A stretch of 64,000 nucleotides of DNA, from NCBI GenBank assembly GCA_008694505.1, contig VZDJ01000782.1, forward strand, positions 34,899,872 through 34,963,871. Direction: 5' to 3'. Positions 1-12,325 of this stretch are shown piece after piece. Both the position numbers and the translations under genes were made by a program. The notes beneath the pieces are model-generated. The model was not told the DNA's origin, searched no databases, and worked only from the letters and a program-made list of their open reading frames with translations. The stretch's first letter is position 1. Every line of letters starts with the position of its first letter. This DNA is from Cyanoderma ruficeps. Its lineage: Eukaryota > Chordata > Aves > Passeriformes > Timaliidae.

Positions 1-2030
1 AACTACGATGGAACTTTTGGATATAGTTATCATATTATGGGATTGTATTCACTATATTATAGAATTACAACCTTGCTTTATAGAATTCAGAAACTTCCTG
101 GAATCTGTAATGCAGTAACAGTACTTTTTGAGGGTTTGCTCAGACTCAAGAAGATTCCACAGAAACTCTTGCCTACCGATTTTGCTGGTTTATAATTTGC
201 TTACTGTGGGGAAACATATTAATGCAATTTACCTGGTGGTTTGTGCTTGTTTGTTGGTTTGTTTTAATAAAGTGAATGGTTGAGATGGAATTTTTCAAGT
301 CTCAGGATAGAAATCTGGAAGACCCAGTTTGTGTCTTATTTGCGCTTTTAGAAGATTGAGAAAAATACTTATCAATGTATTTGAGCTGGAAAGGCTCTTC
401 GGACTAAATGGGCTGGTTCCTGGACTTGTGTGTTGCTTCACAAGTGTTTGAAATATGAGTCTGTTGGAGTGAGGCAAATGGAGAGCCTGTGCTGTTCCTG
501 GGGATGAGGTGGGAGGCTTTTCTGGGGAAGTGGGTCGCAAGTCCCACGTCCTTAGTGATGTGTTGCGTTTTGCAGAATGAGAAATGAAAGGACAGAGAGG
601 GGGAAGCAGTAACAGAAAACATAGTAGTAAGGTAATTTTACAAGCTTCTGTGCTATAATATTGTTGTTCTGGTATTGTGAACCCTGGAAACTGCGAGTAT
701 TATTTATTTATAAATATGAAATAAAATCTGACGCTTTTAAAGTGCAGTTTAATGAAGCCACTAAGCAAAAATTGTCTCTCTTAATCTGTAAGTTGTTTCC
801 TCTTTCACTGTGAACCGTATAACATCTACACGTTACCAGCTAAAATCTGTGGATGTAAGAAAGGAGTCAGTTCCTCCTTGATTTGTCGTGGCAGTAACTT
901 TACTAGTCTCCAGTATTTTTCTAGTGGATAGAAGTGGTAACTGCTGCCATGTCTTCAAGTCATTTCAAAATGAGAGTTAAAAAGTAGTGATAGAAGGTGG
1001 GTGCCTGTGTGCATACGCCTGTGTCACATTAAGGCTGGCAGGTCTCTGGTGCTATTTCTGTAGTGGCTTCCAATAAAAATGGGTTTGCTCTGTCAGATGG
1101 AAAGTAAACTTGACATTTTGTTCAGTCTGAGGCAAACTCTTCCAAGCATCCTATTGTCTGCTGAGGTTTATATGTCTACAGCGTACTGCTACCAGATGCT
1201 GTTTCACCATTTCTGAGAGCTCTGAAAAGAAGAGGGACATTTCTATAATTAATAATGGAAAACAATTTCACTTTTAATTTTAATGATGTCAGAAAAGATC
1301 CAGTCCATCATGCTTTGTGAATCAGCTCCTGGCAGCTGCTGAATAATAGAGAGAAAACTCCAGCTTGCTTTCTCTTCAGATGATGTACCACTTTACTTGT
1401 AATTCATTAAGCCCTGTTTTCATGCACATTCATTACATAGACTTGGTGGATGGTCGGTACTGTACTGCCTGAAGGCCACTTTGATTCCTGAGTTTTAGTG
1501 TTACTCTGCTGCCACTGTACACTTGCCAGTGCTTGAGAAATACAGTGCAAGTAAACTTGCTGAATGTCCTGACATTCTTAATGATTCCTAGGAAATTGGC
1601 TTCCAAGTTTGCAGCGGCGTGTGTTTCAAATAGTGTTATCAGTAGTTACCCTGCCAGGAGAAGGAATACAAAGTTCCAGAGTTTCTGGTTCCAGAGACTG
1701 ATGCTTTGCTTCAGCTTTGTGCTGCAAGCCGGAACATCATCGTGCATCTCTGTGGTGTGGCCATCTGCTGTTTGGGTTAGCAGGGAACTCATTTTGGAAT
1801 TGGGCAATCTGTCCCAAGGTTTGGGACCTTGGCTCAAAAACAGGGCATTGCTAAACCAAGGGAAAGAAGTGTACTGAACAAATTGAAGAAAAAAAAAAAA
1901 AGTATATTTCACCCTTCCAGCCTACATTTGAACCTGACCATCATTTTGGAATGTGTAGTGTTATACATCTCAAAAGATTGCTTAAATAGGGCTGCACTTC
2001 TGTGGTAAAGATTAGTTCTACTATAGATTC

Positions 2031-2130
2031 ATACAAGAAGAAAGCTGTTCTGGTTGGAGTTCTCACCGTGCAGGAATCTATGCTTTGTATTTATACAAGA
2101 AGAAAGCTGTCCTGCTTAAAGAGCTCACAA
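2031..2130. repeat. Imperfect direct duplication, 62-bp offset
   Basis: The string atacaagaagaaagctgt begins at 2031 and again at 2093, and the following twenty bases are partly conserved (ttctgg.../cctgct..., then agttctcac/gagctcaca). Two copies only; looks like an old local duplication. No coding meaning was recognised. Confidence 0.7.
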
Positions 2131-4243
2131 AAGAGGAGGGGCACTACCAAGATTTTAAGCCACCTCGGCAGACTTATGAGTCTGGACTGTTCCATGGATT
2201 CCCTGGCATAACACTGTCCCAAGACCCCTGCAGGGCTCTGGGACCAGTTACGCTGTGGGTGATGTGCTACAGCAGACATCCACTTAGAATTCCTGTGGGT
2301 GTGAGAGGACCCTGTGACACAGGGACTCCCTGTTGGAGACAGGACAAGGGAGTGTTTCCATTCCTATAGATATCTGGCCACAACTCTTGTTCTTAGTCTG
2401 AATGCTCTTTACAGGGCTGTATGAAAGCTCATGTGACACTGTGGCCTTCAGAGAACGGTTTTATAGTGGGTGACTTTCCTAATGTTAAATGGGGGGAGGT
2501 TGTAGCCTTGTATGAAGGAGGAGCTCAGCTTGGGCAGGAAATGGCAGTAGAGCAGAACAGGGAAGAGTGTCCTTTAATCACCAGGGCACAGGAATAGCCT
2601 TGGAATAAGTGCAAACCTGAAGGAAAAATAATGATGGGGGGAGAGAAGCATCATTAAATATCAAAAGCAGTCATTTAGAAAGAAACTTCTAAGGAATTTA
2701 CATTCATGGCCAAACCCTCCAGCTCCAGACGGCAATGGAGGAGTGAGATATGAGTCATCAAGGCTACATTGGCTTTGGAAAAAAGTAACAATCTAGATTT
2801 GAAATAAGTGAAGCAGAAGAATAGAGGGAATATTTTCAAGGTGTCTGTCTGGAATATGGTGGCTTCATGTATGGGGCTCGATCACCAACCCTCTAGCTAG
2901 CCTTAGACCAACAGGTGAGGACTTGCCTATGGAACAGTTACTACTCAAAATTAGGACATTTTTCATCAAATCTGATAAAGATTGCAGGAAATAAGCAAGT
3001 ATTCAGAGCAAAAAGCAGGATTTCATTTTCCTGTCTGATCTCTGAGGTGTCCTGGATGAGAAGTAGTAAGCACCTAGACAGGCATTAATTTATCAAGTGT
3101 ATTGCTGTTTCATATTAGTTTATTACAACATTTTGTTTCTGATTTGTTGTCCAAAAGTTAAACTGTCTTGCCCAATGCATTTTTAAAAACTCTTGTGCTT
3201 GCCTAGTGCTGAAGAGGTGGAATGAGCTATGAATTAGCTCATATTGTGAGCTATTTAGGCAAATAGCAGGTGCTCTGTTTTCATGGTGCTAGTGGGACTA
3301 GGAGCACCTCTGTGGGACTTGTGCCTAGTAATGAGTGAGTGCAGCTCCAGGCTGTGGAGATCAGTGTGAAGCTGTTGCTGTCAAGTAGTGGGATTTGGAG
3401 AGGATTTTTTTTCTGATAGCAACAATATGGTGCTTCTTCTCACTGTGGGATTGAAAGCAATCAAGAAGAACCTGTAATTTAACAGAGCTCAGATCATGGT
3501 TAAACCCGGAAACTGTGCTCTGAATTTAAGTTCTAAGGGACATTCCAACCCTGAGGCTGACAAGTAGAAAACCTCAGATTCTGATAGTATCTTGTAGGTA
3601 AGATTAACTTTCCTGGTGAGTTGACACATTGTCAAACTGTAGAGGCTACAGTCCAGAATGAAGCAAAATTAATGAAAGGATATTGATGAAGTTGTGGACA
3701 GAATGAGTGCTCTGCTGCAGGACTTGATTGTCTTTTCAAATTAAAGAAATGTATATTTAAAATGCATGCTGCTGATGGACAGAACATAGCTGTGTGTTTA
3801 GTTTTACCAATGACCACCAAATAGACAGAAATACTCATGTAATTGCCTATGTCAGAATGTTTTGTGGTAGAAGATGCTGTGTCTTCATTTAAGTACTAAT
3901 GAACTGGGTATTTTCCTTAAATTTCTGTCTAATGTGACATCAATATAAAAGGGAAAGAATGCTGTAAAATTGACCAAATCTGTTAAAATTCGAGCCTCTC
4001 TTTAGCTGTCTTCTCAACCATATTTCACACAAAATCCTCAAGTAGAATTTCAGTAAGAAATATTTTTTTAACTAGGAACATAACTTATTCAGCTTCACCC
4101 AGTTGGACTCAACTCAAGAATCCTTGCAGTCTTGAGTAGTCAACACCTCTGGAAAAATAGGATGAGTCCTAAAGATGGGCTGAATATCAAGAAACAGGAA
4201 CATCAGATAAACCATATAGCCTGGTTTCCTAATATATTTTCTT

Positions 4244-4836
4244 ATCACAGATCACAGAATGGGTCAGGTTGGAAGGGGCCACAGAGAGTTATCTAGTCCA
4301 AACTTCCTGTTGAAGCCAGGTTATTCTAGAGCAAATTGCACAAGATTGTGTCCAGATGATTCTTGAGGACTTGTCCCTGTTGAATTTCAGTCAGTTCTTC
4401 TCTGTCCATCTCTCCAACCTGTCAAGGTCCCTCTGAAGGGCTGCACAGCCCTCTGGGGTATCAGCCACTCCTCCCAGCTCTGTGCTGACAGTGAACTTGC
4501 TGAGGAGGGCTCTGCCCCTTCATCCTAGCCTTGATGAACAAGCTAAACAATACCGGTCCTGGTATTGAATTCTGGGTGACCCCACTAATGACAGGCCTCC
4601 AGCTACACCCTGTGCCACTGATTATCACACTCTGGGGTCTGGTGTTCAGCCAGTTCTCAATCCACCTTACTGTCCACTCATTCAGTCCACACTTGCTGAG
4701 TTTGTCTATGAGGATGTTATGCTGTTCACTGGTGTCTAAGACAGCACTAATGCCAGCTGAAGCTTTCCTTGTGAATGTGGCATATTCAAAGAGCATTGAG
4801 CTAGTGTCTAATAAAAGGTATGTCCTTGTCATTTAG
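4244..4836 (-). mobile_element. Degraded, internally deleted CR1 LINE with reverse-transcriptase fragment
   Basis: On the + strand it starts with the inverted CR1 3' end (atcacagaat, then ggttggaagggg, then tctagtccaa). It then passes abruptly near 4390-4410 to sequence complementary to the CR1 reverse-transcriptase gene (tgtcaaggtccctctg). On the minus strand a frame of 123 codons (4461-4832) carries RT-like blocks: HNILIDKLSKCGLNEWTVRW, then WLNTRP, then WRPVISGVTQ and GPVLFSLFI. These resemble the CR1 region around the fingers/palm that is normally followed by the YADD box, which is absent. The element is a dead fossil: it is 5' truncated and has lost most of the sequence between RT and the 3' UTR. 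Confidence 0.88.
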
Positions 4837-5916
4837 TCTCCCCCTCAGCAGGGACACTCAGAGGGTATCTCTTCTCTAGCAGGATGTTATTTTCATGAAG
4901 CTTGTAGGAATTTAGCAAGTTTCTGACCCCTGCTGCACTGCCTTGAATCAGGCAGTAAGTCCCCAAATTGATTGTGGGCTGGGAAAACAGATACAAACTG
5001 TCGCAGACCTTTTCAATGTGGTTATGTATGTCTTGCTAGTGTGTGGAATCAGCCTAAAAATCATGTTTTAGGAATAACTAAGTAATTATATGAATGGTTG
5101 CTAGGAAATGCAATAGAAATGACAGATAAATCTGCTGGCTAGAAGATGTTGGTTTAACAATGTTGTCCACATTAACTTATTAAAATATCATGCACTGTTT
5201 CCCACCATTTTATTCCCCTCTTTGAATTATGTTCTAAATTACCAACCGATTCTAGCAGCTATTTGTTAGCTGTTGGGTGAACCATAGGAAATTTTTTCCC
5301 TTTCCTGCGAGGAAGGCCAGCAGGCTGTCCATGCTGGAAGCACTTCAACAGTCAGATGCTTTCCAAAGACTGGTGCAGTCTCCTGGATGTTTGGCTGTGC
5401 CCTTCTGTGAGATGAGCTCTTCAATTCCTGTGCACTCCCACCCTTTGTTACTCTTTGCTATCCTGAATAACTTTTCTGTGCTCAAGCACCACAAGCACCA
5501 CAATTGTTTTGATGAGTTACTGGGTTGGCTTGCCTATTCTAGTATTTCCTATTGGCCTTTAGAAGAAAATGTGGAAGTCTGGTTTTAGTACTGTAAATAA
5601 ATATTTTTAATAAAGTTTATAAATGAGCAGAATGGATTTCAGAATGGAACTAGTTTGCATTGTCATAGGGCCACTAATTGCATTTATTGGCAGAGATGGG
5701 CCAACTGAAAATTTGGTTAAAAATTTACATTTATAAGTAATACAAAGTTTGAGGTTTCTGCATTTCTTAAAACGCTGCGTCTTTTGTAGAGATCAGGAAT
5801 AGATGCAGTTTTCCTCCCTGCCCCCCTCCCCAAATGACTTCGGAAATGACTCACATTCTTGCAGATATTGGCAAGCTCTCTTAATCCCCTGTCTCACTGT
5901 GTGGCTCATCTTCCAG

Positions 5917-5988
5917 GCAAACTTTGCAACAGTTGCTGCCAAGCTACAGATGAATGCAGAAGTAGCTGGCAAAACCAGACATTCACAG
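5917..5988 (+). other. Candidate cassette exon upstream of GPR158 exon A
   Basis: A pyrimidine-rich acceptor (ctcactgtgtggctcatcttccag) precedes 72 open bases, followed by the donor acag|gtaaag. The segment is 24 codons, in phase 0, and would join in frame to exon A, which also starts in phase 0. The encoded residues start ANFATVAAKLQMNAEVAGKT. They do not resemble the known GPR158 residues that precede the exon A cysteine. If real it would insert 24 residues between the Cache domain and the stalk. A chance arrangement of splice-like signals is the simpler explanation. Confidence 0.15.
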
Positions 5989-7800
5989 GTAAAGGACCTC
6001 TGTGTGTTCTGGCATATTACTTGACAGCTTCTGGAAGGTCTTCTGCTGATAATGTTTGCTGTTTCCAGTATTGCCCATGTGTAGAGCCTTCAATTACACT
6101 AGGAAGAAAGAGCTAGAGAGACAGTATGAAGAGAATTCTCTCTTAGTTAAGACACTGAGGAAGTGAACTAAACTTTGCTCTAAATGAAGTTTAACCTGTG
6201 CTAATGGTGAAAAAATGTCTTAACTCATCTTCAAAGCCAAGGATATCTGGCCCTGAGAAAGTGCCTTTGAATTAATTACACTGCATTATTTAATGGCTGT
6301 AAAATTCTCAGTCCCTTTGGTGTCTGTTAACAGGTTCCCCTGTAATTGCAGTGCAGTTTTCTAGGAGAGGAGACATTGTAATATTATTGTTTAGTATGTT
6401 AACCAGAAGCAAAGTTTCATGTGTTATAAAATGATATTCAGGTTATCATGTCAATTCCAGACTATCAAGTAAAGAGATTTTTATTTTTAAAGCAGTCTGA
6501 TTGTAGATTGCGCAGGTATTCTTAGCAGTAGTGAAAAATCTGTCTTAAAAAATATCGTTGCTGAGAACCTATGAGTGTCCAAGCTACCCATCCTCTGAAA
6601 ATTGCCGTGATTGTTGTACTTTGATCTGTCTGTAAATGATCCTGACTGTGGGAAGCTTAGTTTGGAAGTTGACCATGGGTTCTCCGTTTGCATGACAACA
6701 GCTCTTGAGGAGTTTTCTGGTCCTTAGTCCCACTATGGCCCCCATGTAACCTGCTTTCAAACACTGCTCAATTAAACGTTTTCCCCTTTCACCATCTTCC
6801 AAGAAGGTGCTATGATTTGGACATATTTCTGATCTCCTCTCTTTGTTCCTTTGCAAAATGCTCCACTTCCACCATTATTTTTTTTTCACTAGGTCTTGCA
6901 TGTTTGTAGTGTTTGTTCACCAGTGGGCTGATAACACCATCATTGTTGTTGAAGTGAAGAAGAGGAGAACCAGTAGGGAGTCAGTCCTGTGTGTCCTCAA
7001 ACATACAGCCTGATCACCAAACTGAGACACATTTCAAAAGAAGTTAATTAGATGTTAAAAACTCTACAGTCTCTTACATTTAGTGAATAACATTACCTTT
7101 TCTGCTCATGGTTTGTCAGTGGTCATGTGTCACTTATCATTATTTGTGTGAATGAGCTGAGGCTCCTTTCCATCAATATTTATTCTTATCCTATGCTTAA
7201 CAAAACCAGAATAATGAAAAATCAAATGAAAAAGCACTGAAGAATTTTTAGCAAAGCATCAAACTGTAAGGAAAAATACTGTCCTGACAAGTACCTTTGC
7301 TCTAAGCTGAATCAGATCATCTCTTTCTGTGCTTTGACTGACTCAGATTTAGACAAACCAATGCTATTCTAAGTCTCTTGTTGCTGGAAAACACATTTTT
7401 AACTTGAATATAAAAAGTAATTAACCCCACCAATGCATTCATAAAGGGGAAGAACTACAGGGGCCTAAGTAACTGCCATATAGAGCAGCAAACTCTGTCC
7501 TGTCTCTTTGAACCAAAATGATGTATTTGGAGAAGTTAATGAGTAGCATGGTTGGCAAGCTGGCTGCCTCCCAAGCTCTCTGGAGACAAGCAGGGCCTTC
7601 CAGGTGATGCACAAGGTTCTCAGATGCGTGGATGTGCTCACTGCTCACTTATGAGGCTGCAAACACACTAACACAACACTCTGGTCTTGAAGGTTAAATG
7701 AAGGGAAAAAAGACAGTGGATAAAGCCTTTTCAATGACAGAGCTGTCACTGACTTAGGCAATAAGACTTTGGCTTTTATCTTACTTTTTAACTTTTAAAA

Positions 7801-7820
7801 TTTTATTTATTTATTTATTA
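7801..7820. repeat. Short TTTA microsatellite
   Basis: About five units of ttta/ttat followed by tattattgttattg. Simple AT-rich intronic tract. Confidence 0.75.
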
Positions 7821-7972
7821 TTGTTATTGTGGAGGGGTTTTGTGTGTTTAGTTTTGCCTTTTTTTTTAAGAGTGAATGTGCTTGACTTGAGTGGTAAACA
7901 GTATCAGAAAATTCCTCCTGGGTTTTTGCAGGACACCAACCTGCTCCAGCTGCTTTTGTGTGCCAGGTACAA

Positions 7973-8018
7973 AATTACTCTATGCATTTTCTCTATGCAA
8001 TTACTCTATGCATTTTCT
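7973..8018. repeat. Exact 20-bp direct repeat, 26-bp period
   Basis: The 20-mer aattactctatgcattttct occurs at 7973-7992 and again at 7999-8018, with ctatgca also in the 6-bp spacer region. Perfect identity suggests a recent slippage or small tandem duplication. Confidence 0.9.
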
Positions 8019-8259
8019 AGAAATCCCTTGTGTGCTGCCCCTAAACAGAGCAAAGACACATGGTCTTACTTGTATTATCTTTGTATAAGCTTTATCTATC
8101 ATGACATTGCTCTTCCTATGTCCTTTGAACAAGGAGTTGACTTTGGGAAAGGGAGACATTCTTGTTGCTGTATGCATGTGGAAATACAGATTTCGAAAGC
8201 TGCCCTTTGAAGAACTTGAAGTACTCAACTCAAGGCTGGCTGTATTTTTAGTCTTTTTT

Positions 8260-8296
8260 TTCCCCTATCTTTATTTTTTCTTTTTTTTTTCTTTTN
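8260..8296. repeat. T-rich tract ending in an ambiguous base
   Basis: Pyrimidine/T-rich run with T stretches of up to about ten, ending in a single N at 8296. Low complexity. Confidence 0.85.
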
Positions 8297-10740
8297 AAAT
8301 TACTGGTTTTCTCCCTCTGCTCCAGAATGTCACAGTATGGATTTGTTTAGTCCTTTATCTGAGTGTCTAAATTACATGTGGGACATGATGCCACATGCTT
8401 TCTCTTGAACTACTCATTTGTTTTTGCCCTGTTCTCCCCTTCTGGATGTCTCACCTGCTTTGTGTGTCTGCTGAATACTTTGTCTCTTGGTTTCTGGCTA
8501 ATCACATCTGATGAAGGGCTTTGTCTCTCCAGAAGATTTGGCTCAGACTTCCAAAGCAATTGCACATGTTATTTGAAGGGTTTATTTTCTTTCCAACAGA
8601 GATAATCTTTATCGCATTAGATTTTCCTGACTTTGTCCTTTATAAAAAGCAGCATAAAATTAAACCAATAGAGACTTTTAAAAAACTGGTTTGATGTTGT
8701 GTTTAAATGTGTTAGAATCTTGTGTTGATTCAAGAGCTATTTGTTTATAAATAATCTCAAGGTAAATATTCATGGAATATCTAAGGTTTTTTTGAGCTGA
8801 ACATATGATTTAAAGCTCACTATAAAAAGCTCGGTAGTCATTACATTATGCTTTAAAGCTAAAAATATAATACCAGGGAACAGGCAGGTGGAATAGATGC
8901 TCTCTGTGAATACTACAGACACCTATTACTTTCTGTTTAGCAAACATGATGATAAAGCTGATCTTAATTGTAACCAAGCCATCTTTAAGAACTGGAAGTT
9001 AAAGCGATACAAATTCCATTTAGGAGTGTGGTGTCCTGAAGGGCATATCAGTGAAGGATCACTCAGTAGCCACCTGCATCTTTCACTGTTTGCCTCAACA
9101 CTGGCTGCTGGCACATAGGAGGTGTGATACAAGCCAAAATGGAGCTTCTGATCCAGCCTAAGGTAGCTGCTTTTATGAATTGATTAAAGTATGGTTTTTT
9201 AAAAGCTGATGACTACTGATGAGGCAAAAATGCTCAGGAATATGGTGGATTTATTCCCAGAGCTGCGCTTTCACATTTATAATGAAATTTGAAACCAGGT
9301 CAGTTTTATGCTTCCTTTTCTTTTTTTGCTTATGTGGAAGCAGATTTTTTTCACACATCTGCTTTTATTCAATGCTAAGTTCTATATGGATCAAATCTTA
9401 AGTAACTTAGCAGCAGATGAATATTTCACTGTCTGTGTCTACAGAGCCTGTTGTGCATTACTCAGTTCCTGTGCTCCTGAGGGTCTGAAGCCCATGACCA
9501 ATTCTGTGGGCTGAGCTAGTACAGCTTTGCAAGGCTTAAGCTCCGTCTGCCACTGGGGCCACTGGAACCAGGTGCCACTTGTCAGGGCAAGGACAAAAGC
9601 TGCTTGCTTGTGCCTGCTCTGTGTTGTGTAGATTCACCTGCAGACAGCCAGGAAAAGCCTTTGTCTGTAAATAAATATAACAAACCAATCTGGACTTTGT
9701 TTGCTAAACTCCTTTTGTACAGCAGAAAACAGTTGATCTCTTACCTTTTTTCACCATAGTATTTGTCACCCTTAACCAATAAAAATATTATCTGTTAAAT
9801 CTTTTGTAAAAAGAGTGATTTTTTTTTTTTTCTTTCCAGAGATCGGTTTTTCCCCCATTTTTGGTCTCATAGTATTTAGTGGTTTTTTCCTGTCTAGGTG
9901 ATGCAATTTCTTTTAAAAAGTCAAGCTGTAGATAGTTCTGTTTTCATGCAATGTTGAGCACAGTGGAATTTCAGAGTTTGAAACTGCATTTAGAGAGATC
10001 TAGGCTTCTTTTTCTCCTTCTCCCCATCCCACCTGTCAACATGATATTATGATCCCTATTGCATCTTTGCCTGGGATCATGTGGACTGCAAGAAACAATT
10101 TGATGATGGTTTTTAGGCTATATTACAGCTGCCAAATTCTGGAAAAAAGGACAATGTCCTAGACCAATGAAAGATAACAGCATTTGAAATATTTTGTCCA
10201 TTTTCAAGTTCTAGGCTGATCAGTGGCAATAAAATAGAAATCACAGGTTTTTATTTGGTGTGAATATTGGATGTTTGTTAAAGATTCATCGGTAAAGCAT
10301 TTGTTTTAATGCAGAACAGATTCATGAGCCTGCAGCATAATCGATATGAGCAGTTCTGTGGTTCTGTAGATTTGTTCAGTGGCAAAGGAATGTGGATACA
10401 GTACTTGGGGTGCTGCAGAATTCACATAATACAGTAGGAGTAGGAGGAGCTACTCTTTTCTTCCTTTTCTTCAAAAAGAAGACACCAGTCTCTACAGCAG
10501 CATGTACCTTCATCGTACAAAGCAAGAAGCCAGAATGCAGAAAAGAATTTTTCTCTGAAAAAGTCTTTTTACTACTTTAACTGCCTTTCTGTTTTTGGTT
10601 GAAGAGGTTTGGCTGTCATTGGACTTGCACACACTCTCATCCCATTTCAATTTGTCCTGTTCTCCACCCTGTCAACAGTCACATTTCTGCAGGGTGAAGA
10701 TAAAGTGTGAAAAAAAAAAATTGCTTTGGGCCTTCTCTTT

Positions 10741-10782
10741 CCTTTTTTTTTTTTTTTNTTCCTTTTTTTTTTTTTTTCTTCT
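10741..10782. repeat. Poly-T tract with one ambiguous base
   Basis: Two T runs of about 15 or more, separated by an N at 10758 and a short cc interruption. Low-complexity intronic sequence; the run lengths are unlikely to be exact in the assembly. Confidence 0.9.
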
Positions 10783-10810
10783 TTCAAGCTTATACAAAGG
10801 CTGAATGAAT

Positions 10811-10845
10811 TTTCAGTGTTCTTGCAGTGTTTTCAGTGTTCTATC
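10811..10845. repeat. Small tandem duplication, about 20-bp unit
   Basis: The block ttttcagtgttct followed by tgcag is repeated next to itself as ttttcagtgttct followed by atcag. Two units only. Confidence 0.8.
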
Positions 10846-12222
10846 AGTTTCCTATTATTTACTAGTTGTTTTCCTATAGCACCTGCAGGCCTGCACTGCC
10901 TGCACTGACATCAGTTTGGCAAAGAGTGCAAGAAGAGATGATGCCATCTGGGGAACTGAGGCAAAGAAAAGCAAAGTGGCTTCCTAGCATCAGGCAGAAT
11001 TATGTCACAAAGCTGAAATTTGAGATAATGAGAAACTCTTAGCTTTTTTCCCCCAAGTTTTTCTAGAGTGTCTACAGTGCAGATTGTCCTCTCTTGGTGT
11101 GCATTTGATATTTTTACACCCAGGTATTTTTTACTGCACCCTGTTCTCTGCATCTTCCTCCCAGTCACGGGCAGTTAGATGTTGAAGCATATCCTAAAGT
11201 CACAGACAGTCACAAACAAGTGAAAAATAAGGAGATGAGAGGACAGAGGCTGTTTGAATTAAGTCATTCAATTGGTCACTGAGGAACTGCTAATGTCTAG
11301 TTCATATTCATGGTACACCTATGCTATAGGTACACCTATACTCATGGGAAAGGCATCTAGTCTAGTAGTCTATTTTCATCTGATGAAGTGAAATAAACTG
11401 TACTGGGAAGCATCATTTTACAAGGGTTTCTACCTTTATGTTGCTAGACTGTTTCTTCCTTCTATACTAGGCAAAGTCCATTTGATGTATAGAAATGGTC
11501 TGACAGTGGATGTTCTGTCATGGTAGCGAATTTGCTTTGGCTGACCTGATGTCAAAACTAAGCAACAGTGAAGCTGAGTTTAAACAAAACTTGATTCACA
11601 TATTGCTATCTTGTAAAATTACAAGATACTTTAGAAGTATGGGGCTCCTGTTGGCATAGGTTTTTTCTCTTTCAGCCTGGTCAGATTTGTGTCTGCAGCC
11701 ATTTTCTGTAACAAGTAGTTGTTTTTTTCTTAGCTGGCCTAACTCCACTTTGCTGTTGTTGTGGGGGCACTGGCATGTGCTGCCAGCAGAGGGTTGGGAC
11801 TTGGCTGCAGGTGTTCGTGTTCTTCCTCACATAGTGTGCACTCCAGCTGTCTGAAACCCACCTGCTGTGCTGGGGAAAAGTGCCGGAAACCCTTCAGGAA
11901 CAAACCACAGCTGTCTAATGTCCTGCCTAGATCAAATGTGCAAGAGTCAAATTTGTGACTTGGTCAGTTTATCAGTGGGACAGACTTGATTATAGCTGTC
12001 TTTGCTGTTTGTTGGAGATAAACAACAAGACAAAAAAAAACCTGGAGTGATATATGACTATGGGAAAAGCTGCTGAGAAAATACTGTCAGTCTGGAAGGA
12101 GTGCCTATTTGTTCTTAGAAGTCTGCACAGAGTATCTTGTAATGTTTTTATGCTTGAATGTACATCTGAGTATACAGTGGTGTGATCATCTGCATGACTT
12201 TTCTTTTTTTCCTTTCTCACAG

Positions 12223-12325
12223 TGCATGCCAATTAAAGGCCTTGGATTTGTGCTTGGAGCCTACAAATGTATTTGCAAGGCTGGATTCTATCATCCCAAC
12301 ATCTTCTCAGTGAACAGCTTTCAGA
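12223..12325 (+). CDS. GPR158: GPR158 internal exon A: EGF-like / cysteine-rich stalk
   Basis: Internal coding exon of GPR158, a class C GPCR (metabotropic glycine receptor) of neuronal membranes that recruits the RGS7-Gbeta5 complex. The acceptor is a T/C-rich tract ending in ctttctcacag and the donor is a|gtaagt. The exon is 103 bp, starts in phase 0 at a Cys codon and ends one base into a codon. It reads CMPIKGLGFVLGAYKCICK and then a Gly-Phe-Tyr-His-Pro turn. This is nearly identical to the known vertebrate GPR158 stalk segment after the Cache domain, and supplies three of its EGF-like cysteines. The last ten or so residues diverge from the mammalian protein as I recall it. GPR179 is the closest alternative, but the match to GPR158 is clearly better. 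Identity rests on recalled family sequence and was not searched. Confidence 0.96.

Larger units (their letters stand above)
1..12222 (+). other. GPR158: GPR158 intron upstream of exon A (5' end outside window)
   Basis: Intronic DNA; no exon of the Cache-domain region was recognised. It ends in a good acceptor at 12222. Contents listed separately are a 62-bp-offset duplication near 2031, a CR1 fragment at 4244-4836, a possible cassette exon at 5917-5988, a short TTTA tract, a 26-bp-period duplication near 7973, and T runs with single Ns at 8296 and 10758. Open frames here (up to about 130 codons) show no recognisable domains and look like chance. Nothing else is seen in the stretches 2370-4240, 6120-7770 and 8400-10730. 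Confidence 0.85.

Noticed and set aside
2310..2324. Palindrome ccctgtg-a-cacaggg as a regulatory operator
   Set aside because: A single 7-bp arm palindrome is common by chance at this scale, and nothing around it supports a function.
4461..4832. 123-codon minus-strand frame as a possible host gene
   Set aside because: It is the reverse-transcriptase part of a decayed CR1 LINE, so it is annotated as part of that element.
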